Positions 47,155 through 54,103 of a stretch of DNA of 64,000 nucleotides are shown piece after piece. How positions within the stretch are numbered: the stretch's first letter is position 1; each line of letters starts with the position of its first letter. Both the position numbers and the translations under genes were made by a program. Source of the stretch: Saccharococcus thermophilus. GTDB lineage: Bacteria > Bacillota > Bacilli > Bacillales > Anoxybacillaceae. The DNA is taken from positions 372,001 to 436,000 of the forward strand of contig NZ_JAASRS010000001.1 in the NCBI RefSeq assembly GCF_011761475.1, in the 5' to 3' direction. The notes beneath the pieces were generated by a model. That model did no database searches. It had not been told where the DNA came from and saw nothing but the letters and a program-made list of their open reading frames with translations.

Positions 47155-48780
47155 GTGCGATTTATAGGACATGGGATTGGCTTGTATCACTGGTGCAAAA
47201 AGGAAAAGCCAAGCCGCGATGTTCGTGCCCACTCTCATTTTTGCTTGAGGACAAACAGGAGCGAGACCGCAAGAAATCGATACGGTGTGACTTCATTTTC
47301 TATGCTATAGAACAATTGGTGTTTATGGTACAATTAAGAAAATAACGGCATGGCCGAATTTGTAAAGAAGGTGAAACTATTGGCAACGATTTCGCGGAAT
47401 GCTCCGTGCCCGTGCGGGAGCGGCAGAAAGTATAAGCATTGCTGCGGCAAGGAAAAAACCGTTTCGCTGCAGTCGGTTTTGGAACGGGAGTTAGGGGAAT
47501 GTATGCGCGATGTATTGGCGTATGCAACAGACCGTTATGAAGATGAGATCGTTCCGTTTCTCGAAGAGCGGCAGACGGAAGGGCTACCGGAAACGCTGGC
47601 GATCGGAATCGAACTGTTTGTCACCAACTGGGCGATTTTCTGCCTACCGCTAGAAAGCGAAGACACAACGATTTTTGCCTCTTATTTGCAAGACCGTCGC
47701 AGTGCGCGCTGGCGTCCGTCGGTGCGGACGCAAATTGAGTCGTGGCAAGGCGCGGTGCCGTCGTTCGACGAACTCATCGGCCGCGATGGGGAACGGAATT
47801 TATTCGTCCGGGATGTGCTGACCGGGGAAGAAAAGCAGGTCCATATTTTCGAGGCCGATAAAGTGCCGGAGATGGAAGAAGGGGATATCCTTATCGGTTT
47901 ATTAGTGCCATATGGACAAGCGTATACGTATTTCACAACGCTGCTTGTGTTTCCGCACGCTGGTGCCGGACGGTTGATCGCTACACTGCGCCAGGAGCAG
48001 GAGCAGCACGGGGAAACCGATGGCCGCGCGTTTTTGCGCCACGCTTTTCCAGAAGCGATGGATCTTGCGGTGAGCCAGCTTATTTGGGAGTTCGTGCGGC
48101 AAATGGAATGGGAAAAGCCGGAGTACGAGGCGGTGATGCAGGAGCTAAGGAGCCGTTTCCCGAATGACCAGGAGGAGGCGCTAGTGCGGGCGCATGTCAT
48201 CTGGCGCGCGTATTGCAATAAGGAGCATCCGCGTATCGGCCATCCAGCAGTATATGCGGCCGCCCTCCATTATTTCGTCTGCGCCATAGCGGGCGGGGAA
48301 GAGTTGGAGGAAGAGGAGGTCGCCTTCTTATACGAAGTGCCGCTTGACAAGATGTCCGCCAGAGTGGACGATCTGATGCTCTTTTCTTTCGACAGCATGA
48401 TCGATGATGACGACGAATGGGACGATAAAGATTTGGATTTTCTTGATAATGACGACTGGGAGCTGGTTGATGACGAGGATGATTCTGCTAATGATTATTG
48501 GGACCTTTCCGATGAGGACGGGTGGCTCTTTGATGACGATATGGAAGAGGACGAAATCGACTTATTGTTTGACGAGCTGATGGCGAAAATGGAGGAGCTG
48601 CTCGAGCGGGAAGGCTGGGATGAGAAAAAGGTGATGAAATTAACCGAAAACCTCGTGGCCGAATGGGTCGATGCAGGGGAGATCGATGAAGCTGATGCCG
48701 AGCTAGTCTGTGAGGCGATGCAAGCGCTGGCGCTCGAGGTGATACGGGCGCAACACAAAGGCTAGCCGCGGCCGAAATCG
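47155..48780 (+). repeat. Block C, right copy (duplicated SEC-C locus)
   Basis: Matches 33592-35210. It includes an insertion of two codons (GluGln) near 48001 relative to the left copy and has the undamaged 5' end of the gene. No CCTGTCAC motif at either edge. Confidence 0.9.
47380..48765 (+). CDS. SEC-C zinc-motif protein with acidic C-terminus
   Basis: 461 aa. The SEC-C zinc knuckle PCPCGSGRKYKHCCGKEK lies at residues about 8-25 from the TTG start at 47380, which has GAAGGTGA upstream; an in-frame ATG at 47350 is possible. A central helical region (residues about 30-310) has no motif known to me. The last ~150 residues are very acidic, with runs such as DDDDEWDDKDLDFLD and DDEDDSANDYWDLSDEDGW. 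SEC-C motifs bind zinc and often contact SecB or ribosome-linked partners; here the role is unknown. This is the intact member of the pair. Confidence 0.75.
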   Translation: MATISRNAPCPCGSGRKYKHCCGKEKTVSLQSVLERELGECMRDVLAYATDRYEDEIVPFLEERQTEGLPETLAIGIELFVTNWAIFCLPLESEDTTIFASYLQDRRSARWRPSVRTQIESWQGAVPSFDELIGRDGERNLFVRDVLTGEEKQVHIFEADKVPEMEEGDILIGLLVPYGQAYTYFTTLLVFPHAGAGRLIATLRQEQEQHGETDGRAFLRHAFPEAMDLAVSQLIWEFVRQMEWEKPEYEAVMQELRSRFPNDQEEALVRAHVIWRAYCNKEHPRIGHPAVYAAALHYFVCAIAGGEELEEEEVAFLYEVPLDKMSARVDDLMLFSFDSMIDDDDEWDDKDLDFLDNDDWELVDDEDDSANDYWDLSDEDGWLFDDDMEEDEIDLLFDELMAKMEELLEREGWDEKKVMKLTENLVAEWVDAGEIDEADAELVCEAMQALALEVIRAQHKG

Positions 48781-48787
48781 AGAGCGC

Positions 48788-48931
48788 ATGGACGATGGAA
48801 AAGCGATGTTTGACAGGATAGCGCGGCAGACGAAAGGGCTGCCGAGACGTTATGATGAAAAAGGGAATGGCTATGTGTTGGCCAGGAAGGAACAGCTAGA
48901 AAGGTTGCTGAAATTTGTAACTGAATTATAA
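48788..48931 (+). CDS. Short 47-codon ORF after the SEC-C gene
   Basis: MDDGKAMFDRIARQTKGLPR and NGYVLARKEQLERLLKFVTE give a charged helical peptide. It starts 22 bp after the SEC-C stop and is followed by a terminator, so it may be cotranscribed. No clear ribosome site. Absent from the left copy of the locus, where the motif and UDG-like fragment begin at this point. Confidence 0.4.
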   Translation: MDDGKAMFDRIARQTKGLPRRYDEKGNGYVLARKEQLERLLKFVTEL

Positions 48932-48939
48932 ACAAAGGA

Positions 48940-48980
48940 AAAGGGATATCCCAAAAAAGGGACGTCCCTTTATTTTTTTT
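48940..48980 (+). terminator. Terminator after the SEC-C operon
   Basis: AAAGGGA and TCCCTTT arms with inner pairing TATCCC/GGGACG-like, followed by a run of eight Ts. Confidence 0.8.
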
Positions 48981-48981
48981 A

Positions 48982-49220
48982 GATGTATGGCTGCGTTCGT
49001 GAAATCAATCAAATTACTAAAAATGTGTGAAAGTCCATTTCGTGTCGCTTTTTGGCGATAACGGCGGGCCCGCCACTAAAGCGAAAAGAAACGGCTTTGG
49101 CGGCGCGAGAAGCGCTTCTTCTGTACAAGAGGGAGCGCTATTTCTGTCGATAGGTTTTCCGGACGCATAGACAGGAAAACAGTTTGCCCCCTCGAACTAT
49201 TTAGTAGAAACATAGACGAG
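48982..49220. other. Upstream region of the amidase gene
   Basis: About 240 bp without an ORF that I can support. It has GC-rich palindromic stretches (GGCGGGCCCGCC at 49063-49074) and should hold the amidase promoter; I see no convincing -35/-10 pair. Confidence 0.4.
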
Positions 49221-49233
49221 CTGGAGGGGATCG

Positions 49234-50676
49234 TTGTTGCGTTTACGGCGGATAAGATTGCTATTATTTTTGTTTTGCCTCGCTATGATGGCGGGGTTGG
49301 CGCTGCCGGCGCTCGCGGCAAAAGATGAGAGACAGACGGTAGTCGTGACAGAAAAGGAAGTGAACGTTCGCCAAGGTCCGGGAACGCCCTATCGCGTTAT
49401 CATGAAGGTTGACCAAGGAGAAACGTATCGTGTCGTTGAGGAAAAAGATGGATGGGTGAAAGTACAGGTAAAGCCAAATCAAGCAGGATGGGTAGCAAAA
49501 CCATATATAGCTTATGTCCGCAAGCAGGCTGTAGTGGCAGAGGATGGGCTGCGGGCGCGGACTGCCCCAAGCCTTAGTGGAGATGTTATTGGCCGTCTTT
49601 CTCAAAGCCAGCTTGTTTATGTGGTAGAAACCGAGGATGACTGGGTGAAAGTCGTCACCTCTTCGCTTATTGGCTGGGTTTCCTCTTCTTATCTTTCCTC
49701 GTATCAGCACCAAGAAACAACAACGAAAACTGGCTGGATCACGGCAGATTCGCTCAATGTTCGGGCGCAGCCGTCACTTGCGGCGGAACCGGTTGGAAAA
49801 GTGGCTTACGGTGAGCAAGTCGCCATTACAGCGGAACAAGGAAAATGGTATCAAATTCGGACGGACGACGGCAAGGTCGGCTGGGTGGCGAGCGAATACA
49901 TTTCTACCGCTTCGAAGACGGCGTCTTCTTTTGTGACCGTATTGTATCCTAATGTAAACATCCGTGCGCTTCCGTCCCTCGAAAGCCCTGTCCAGGCGAT
50001 AGCGCAAAACGGTGAGCGCTACCGCGTGCTTGGGAAAATCGGCAATTGGTATGAAATTGAACTGCCAAGCGGGACGACAGGCTATATTGCCGGCTGGCTT
50101 GTTTCCGCTAGTACGGGGGATCAACGCGACTCGAAAACATTGGAAGGAAAAACGATCGTGATCGATGCGGGCCACGGCGGCAAAGACAGCGGCACGATCA
50201 GCAAAACAGGATTGATGGAAAAGACGTTGACATTAAGAACGGCGCAGCTATTAAAGGAAAAGCTCGAACCATACGGAGCGAATGTCGTGTTGACGCGCAC
50301 CGACGACCGTTACCTCACCTTGCAAGAGCGGGTGGAAACGGCGTACCGCTATCACGCCGATGCGTTTATCAGCATTCACTACAACAGCGCAAAAGACCCG
50401 AACGTGGCGGGAACGACGATCTATTATTACGATCTGTTTTCTGATTACTTGTTTGCCTGTTCGTTTCGTGAGCCGTTTTCGCACATGATGGCGATTCCGT
50501 TCCGCGGCATCAGCTTCGGGGACTATTACGTCATTCGCGAAAACAAACTGCCGTCGGTGCTGATGGAGCTTGGATATTTAAGCAATCCGACCGAGGCAAG
50601 CATCATTGCCACCGATTCCTACCAGCAGCAAGTCACCGATGCGATTGTGAATGGGGTTCGGAATTATTTTGAATAA
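49234..50676 (+). CDS. N-acetylmuramoyl-L-alanine amidase with four SH3b repeats
   Basis: Secreted cell-wall hydrolase. Signal peptide at residues about 1-28 (LLLFLFCLAMMAGLALPALA then AKDE). Four bacterial SH3 repeats follow, each with a VNVR/LRAR/LNVR/VNIR start and a GWV.. or GYIAGWL end, to about residue 290. The C-terminal Amidase_3 domain has zinc residues in VIDAGHGGKDSGT, the Glu in GLMEKTLTL, and ADAFISIHYNSA and MELGYLSN. 480 aa. Starts with TTG (49234 or 49237) after GGAGGGG. Its last 18 bases recur 256 bp downstream. Confidence 0.93.
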   Translation: MLRLRRIRLLLFLFCLAMMAGLALPALAAKDERQTVVVTEKEVNVRQGPGTPYRVIMKVDQGETYRVVEEKDGWVKVQVKPNQAGWVAKPYIAYVRKQAVVAEDGLRARTAPSLSGDVIGRLSQSQLVYVVETEDDWVKVVTSSLIGWVSSSYLSSYQHQETTTKTGWITADSLNVRAQPSLAAEPVGKVAYGEQVAITAEQGKWYQIRTDDGKVGWVASEYISTASKTASSFVTVLYPNVNIRALPSLESPVQAIAQNGERYRVLGKIGNWYEIELPSGTTGYIAGWLVSASTGDQRDSKTLEGKTIVIDAGHGGKDSGTISKTGLMEKTLTLRTAQLLKEKLEPYGANVVLTRTDDRYLTLQERVETAYRYHADAFISIHYNSAKDPNVAGTTIYYYDLFSDYLFACSFREPFSHMMAIPFRGISFGDYYVIRENKLPSVLMELGYLSNPTEASIIATDSYQQQVTDAIVNGVRNYFE

Positions 50677-50931
50677 CGAACGAAAAGAGCAGTGGGTGTG
50701 GTTGGTTACGTCAGAACGGTAAATGAGCAAAAAATTCGCTTACTCGTACGCATTGTTTATTGTGTTGTTTTTCCACAGCCTGTTTTATTATTTAAAAGCG
50801 AAGAGACAGAATGCGGTAATATCGTGGGAAAAGACAATTCGATTTTAATTTTTCTAACTAAATTGATTGATAGAAAGGAAAATCAAATATATAGGCAAAG
50901 TGATGTCTGGTAATCGGAATTATTTTGAATA
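50658..50931 (+). repeat. 18-bp direct repeat around a 238-bp segment at the amidase 3' end
   Basis: TCGGAATTATTTTGAATA occurs at 50658-50675, covering the last codons of the amidase gene, and again at 50914-50931. The second copy is followed by GC-rich DNA and the terminator, so the original gene end was probably continuous with that sequence. The segment between, with a 73-codon frame (50692-50913), appears to be an insertion or a looped duplication. Confidence 0.75.
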
Positions 50932-51030
50932 GCACACGCGATGCGTGAAGCGGCTTGCTTCGGAGTGTTGCAGCGGCAGGGATATCCTCACGGCCCCTTT
51001 TTCCGAATTCATAGAGCAAGTAAGCAAGAT

Positions 51031-51060
51031 AAGCGTACCACTGACGGTGCGCTTTTTTAT
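51031..51060 (+). terminator. Terminator, probably of the amidase gene
   Basis: AAGCGTACC pairs with GGTGCGCTT (one wobble), then Ts. Confidence 0.85.
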
Positions 51061-51188
51061 TTTGGCTGTTTAAAAAAGAATTTAGCATTTGACAAACGAG
51101 TAGAACAGAACAAATGCTTATTTCAGTGTATCAGAAATCGAATAATACAACAGTTGAAATGTTAAGAAGTGCATAAAAAGAGGTCTCC

Positions 51189-51404
51189 TTACTTTAAGAA
51201 TATCGATGCAACTATAAAACCTATTATGATTACAAGAATAAGTATTCCAGTGCCTTTCCAACCTAAGCTACCTACTAAATCAGCAAGGTTTCCATTTTCA
51301 GCCCTATTAAACGCATCGTTCATATTTCCAGTTGGATTTCTTTTTAATTCTTCTTGCCTTAGTCTTTCTCTTCTTCTTTCAGGAGTTTCTTTATCTTTAC
51401 TCAT
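51189..51404 (-). CDS. Small single-pass membrane protein (DUF6366-like)
   Basis: 71 aa: charged N-terminus SKDKETPERRRERLRQEELK with RNPTGNMNDA, then a membrane helix GILILVIIIGFIVASIFL. Short proteins of this form occur in many Bacillaceae and I associate them with DUF6366; the function is unknown. ATG 51404 follows GGGGGTGTGG. Confidence 0.6.
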   Translation of the reverse strand: MSKDKETPERRRERLRQEELKRNPTGNMNDAFNRAENGNLADLVGSLGWKGTGILILVIIIGFIVASIFLK

Positions 51405-51490
51405 TACCACACCCCCATTTTCTATAATTCTAACACCAATCTTCTTTAAACAAATCTATATACATGCAACATGAAGAGTTAACTTCTCAG

Positions 51491-52018
51491 TCATCCTGCA
51501 CACCCTAAGCGCTGCAGCACTTCCTCCGGACGTTCGTGGATGTAGTTGACAAACCGAGTAATGGCTTGAATGATATCGTTGCGATCCTTGTGAAATACAT
51601 TGGCAATCACCGTATCTTTCAGCCATTTCCATAAGCGTTCGATCGGGTTCAGCTGTGGCGAATAGGGAGGAAGGTAAATAAAGTGAAAACACTGCCCTTC
51701 TTCCTGCAAAAACTCCTTGACCATTTTGGCATGGTGAATGCGGGCGTTATCCAACACCAAGACCATGAGACGGTCCGGATAGCGCTCTTTGAGCATTCTC
51801 AAGAAATCCAAGAACGTCGCGGCATTGGCAGCGGTCGTTTGATGAAGCACCGTTTCGCCATCGTGGATGTTGACCGCGCCAAACAGCGATACGTGGGCAT
51901 GATGGCCGAACGTCGGCACTTGTTTTTGGCGGCCGACTTCCGACCATGTGGACCGCAAGACATGGTAAGAGCGGATATGTGTTTCATCAAGGTACAACAA
52001 GACCGAATCAGGATCCAT
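51491..52018 (-). CDS. IS630 transposase, C-terminal frame (DDE domain)
   Basis: DDE catalytic half: SVLLYLDETHIRSYHVL (first Asp), MVLVLDNARIHHAKMVKEF (second Asp) and YSPQLNPIERLWKWLKD (Glu). Joined to the upstream frame through a run of eight As near 52022-52029, so it is probably made as a frameshift fusion. Confidence 0.85.
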   Translation of the reverse strand: MDPDSVLLYLDETHIRSYHVLRSTWSEVGRQKQVPTFGHHAHVSLFGAVNIHDGETVLHQTTAANAATFLDFLRMLKERYPDRLMVLVLDNARIHHAKMVKEFLQEEGQCFHFIYLPPYSPQLNPIERLWKWLKDTVIANVFHKDRNDIIQAITRFVNYIHERPEEVLQRLGCAG

Positions 52019-52548
52019 TAAGTTTTTTTTATGAAGTCGATCTGTTTCTCAAAATTCTTTTGTCGATCCGGATCGCCTTTCGCCAATGTGTAGGTCGGCC
52101 GTGTCCACGACAGCCCTTTGCGGTGCAGGAGTTTTCGCAACGCTTCGCGGGAAATGGAAACACCGAAGTGCTTTTCGACATAGGATTGCAGGAGTTTGGT
52201 GTTCCACGCCGAAGCGACGTCCCAGCCCAGTTCCGCGGGAGTGGTGGTCAACACAAGCTGTTTGATCTCTTCCTGCTGTTCTTCGGTGAGAAACGGCTCC
52301 CGCCCGGGGGCGAAATCCCGATGAAGCAAGAGCTCCAGACCGCCTTCGTTGAACAGCGACACATAATGGGAAACGGTTTGTCGGCACACGTTGACCATGG
52401 AGGCCACCTCTTTGCCCAAATAGCCTTCCATGACCAGGCGAACCGCCATCACCCGTTGGCGAAGAAGGGTGTTTTTGATTTTCCGTTCCTGTTTGCGAAG
52501 TGTCCGAGGTGTCCATCCGTGATCGTTGGTGATTTTGAGACGTTTCAT
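52018..52548 (-). CDS. IS630 transposase, N-terminal frame (DNA-binding domain)
   Basis: 176 aa helix-turn-helix part: VRLVMEGYLGKEVASMVNVC with RQTVSHYVSLF, then the winged helix ISREALRKLLHRKGLSWTRP. ATG 52548 follows AAAAGGAGCGG. It ends just after the A-run (IDFIKKT), where a shift would enter the DDE frame. Confidence 0.85.
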   Translation of the reverse strand: MKRLKITNDHGWTPRTLRKQERKIKNTLLRQRVMAVRLVMEGYLGKEVASMVNVCRQTVSHYVSLFNEGGLELLLHRDFAPGREPFLTEEQQEEIKQLVLTTTPAELGWDVASAWNTKLLQSYVEKHFGVSISREALRKLLHRKGLSWTRPTYTLAKGDPDRQKNFEKQIDFIKKT

Positions 52549-52737
52549 GCAGAATTCCGCTCCTTTTCCATTCTTTTCCTTAGGAGCAGTATAACCGGAG
52601 TGGGCACCACTTATACGAAGGTTAACTTTTCGATGATGTATAAAATTTTGTGTAAAGCATTTTACTAGATCAAAATAAAAAAGGTAGGGTATTCTCTGAT
52701 TGAACCCAAACATTCCAGAGAAAGGAGAACCCTACCT

Positions 52738-53904
52738 ATGTCTAAAAGTATACCGAATGTCGACTGGGCAAATCAACTGGAAAGTGTCATTCGTCAGTTT
52801 GTAAAGGAAAAATTAGAACTGATCATGCGGGAAGAAATCAAGAATTTCCTCGAAATAGAACAGGCCGGAACATCAAATATGAGAAACGGCTACTATCAAC
52901 GAAATCTAGATACGCAATATGGCCGGATTGAAGGTCTTTTGGTCCCTAGAGACCGAAACGGAGAATTTCAAACACAGTTGTTTGCCCCTTACCAACGGCA
53001 CACCGGCTGGCTGGAGGAAGCAATCATTAGGATGTACCAAAGTGGCATGAGTACACGGGAAATTGGCAAGTTTATCGAACGAATTCTAGGAAGCACCTAT
53101 TCTCCTGCGACGATCAGCCGTATTACCGATGTCGTGAAGGAAGACATCGAGAAATGGCACACTCGTCCACTGCACAAGCGTTATTCCGTCTTATATTTGG
53201 ATGGTTTATACGTAAAACTTCGTCGCGAAACCGTGGAGAAAGAAGTCATTTATGTGGTGTTAGGGGTGAACGAAGAAGGATATCGCGAAATTCTTGATTT
53301 CTTTGTGGGAGGACAAGAAAGCGCCTATGTATGGCAGGAAATTCTTCAACACCTCTACCAAAGAGGCGCCAAGGAAGTGCTTCTGGGCATATTCGATGGA
53401 CTACCAGGGTTGGAGGAAGCCTTTAAGGCGGTTTATCCGAAAGCCGATGTGCAGCGTTGTGTCGTTCACAAAGTCCGTAACACGCTCCATCGTGTTCGGA
53501 AAAAAGACCAATTTGAAGTGGCCGAGGATCTCAGGCTGATTTATCGCGCGCCGAATAAGGAGATGGCGTTACAGATGTTTCAACAGTTTGAGTCGAAATG
53601 GTCAAGCAAGTATCCGAGAGAAGTTCAATCTTGGGCCAATGAGTTGGATGTCCTCCTTACATTTATGGATTATCCAAGCAGTATTCGAAGTGTGATTTAC
53701 ACGACGAATGCCATTGAACGAACGATCAAGGAGATTCGGAAACGTCTAAAGCCGATGAACAGTTTGAATAGTTTAGAAGCCGCTGAAAAAATCGTATATT
53801 TGACCATTCAAGATTTTAATGAGAAATGGGCAGGGCGAAAGTTGCGAGGATTTGCCGAAGCACAGGAAGCCCTCGAGCGAATGTTTGAAGAACGTTATCA
53901 TTAA
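52738..53904 (+). CDS. IS256 family transposase
   Basis: 388 aa, mutator-type DDE transposase: LYLDGLYVKLRRETVEKEV (Asp), LLGIFDGLPGLEEAFKAVYP (Asp), QRCVVHKVRNTLHRV and TNAIERTIKEIRKRLKPMNS (Glu). GAGAAAGGAGAACC precedes the ATG. Full length and probably active. Confidence 0.94.
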   Translation: MSKSIPNVDWANQLESVIRQFVKEKLELIMREEIKNFLEIEQAGTSNMRNGYYQRNLDTQYGRIEGLLVPRDRNGEFQTQLFAPYQRHTGWLEEAIIRMYQSGMSTREIGKFIERILGSTYSPATISRITDVVKEDIEKWHTRPLHKRYSVLYLDGLYVKLRRETVEKEVIYVVLGVNEEGYREILDFFVGGQESAYVWQEILQHLYQRGAKEVLLGIFDGLPGLEEAFKAVYPKADVQRCVVHKVRNTLHRVRKKDQFEVAEDLRLIYRAPNKEMALQMFQQFESKWSSKYPREVQSWANELDVLLTFMDYPSSIRSVIYTTNAIERTIKEIRKRLKPMNSLNSLEAAEKIVYLTIQDFNEKWAGRKLRGFAEAQEALERMFEERYH

Positions 53905-53944
53905 CCAAATACTGTAAATAAACAAAATAGGGGGATTCTCCCTT

Positions 53945-53982
53945 TCCACACAGGAGACTGAATATTCAGTCTCCTGTGTGGA
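53945..53982. repeat. 38-bp perfect palindrome after the IS256 transposase gene
   Basis: Left arm TCCACACAGGAGACTGAAT (53945-53963) and its exact complement (53964-53982) with no spacer. It would form a 19-bp cruciform or RNA hairpin without a T-tract. It lies inside the IS, 40 bp after the stop codon. Confidence 0.85.
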
Positions 53983-54103
53983 GGAAACTAGTTCCCTATT
54001 CATTCCAAATCCATTTCAGAGAAACCCTACCCCCATTATATTACACAAAATTCTTGACGGTACCAACTTTTCAATGAGCATATATATATCTTTATGTTTA
54101 TAT

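Larger units (their letters stand above)
51461..52640 (-). mobile_element. IS630 family insertion sequence
   Basis: About 1180 bp. Imperfect terminal inverted repeats TACATGCAACATGAAGAGTT and TACATCATCGAAAAGTT both continue into AAC, and a TA lies outside each end (51459-51460 and 52641-52642), the typical IS630/Tc1 target duplication. It carries one transposase in two overlapping frames. The IS256 element begins within 4 bp of its right end. Confidence 0.8.
52644..54052 (+). mobile_element. IS256 family insertion sequence
   Basis: About 1.41 kb. Outer inverted repeats AATTTTGTGTAA (52644-52655) and TTACACAAAATT (54041-54052), inner repeats GGTAGGGTATTCTCTGA (52683) and TCAGAGAAACCCTACC (54016). 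No 8-9 bp target duplication is visible, because the left neighbour is the IS630 end, so one flank has been replaced. Confidence 0.78.

Noticed and set aside
50692-50913. 73-codon frame after the amidase gene that begins VGYVRTVNEQ, slightly like a resolvase start
   Set aside because: The similarity is limited to a few residues and the rest has no recombinase features; no convincing ribosome site.
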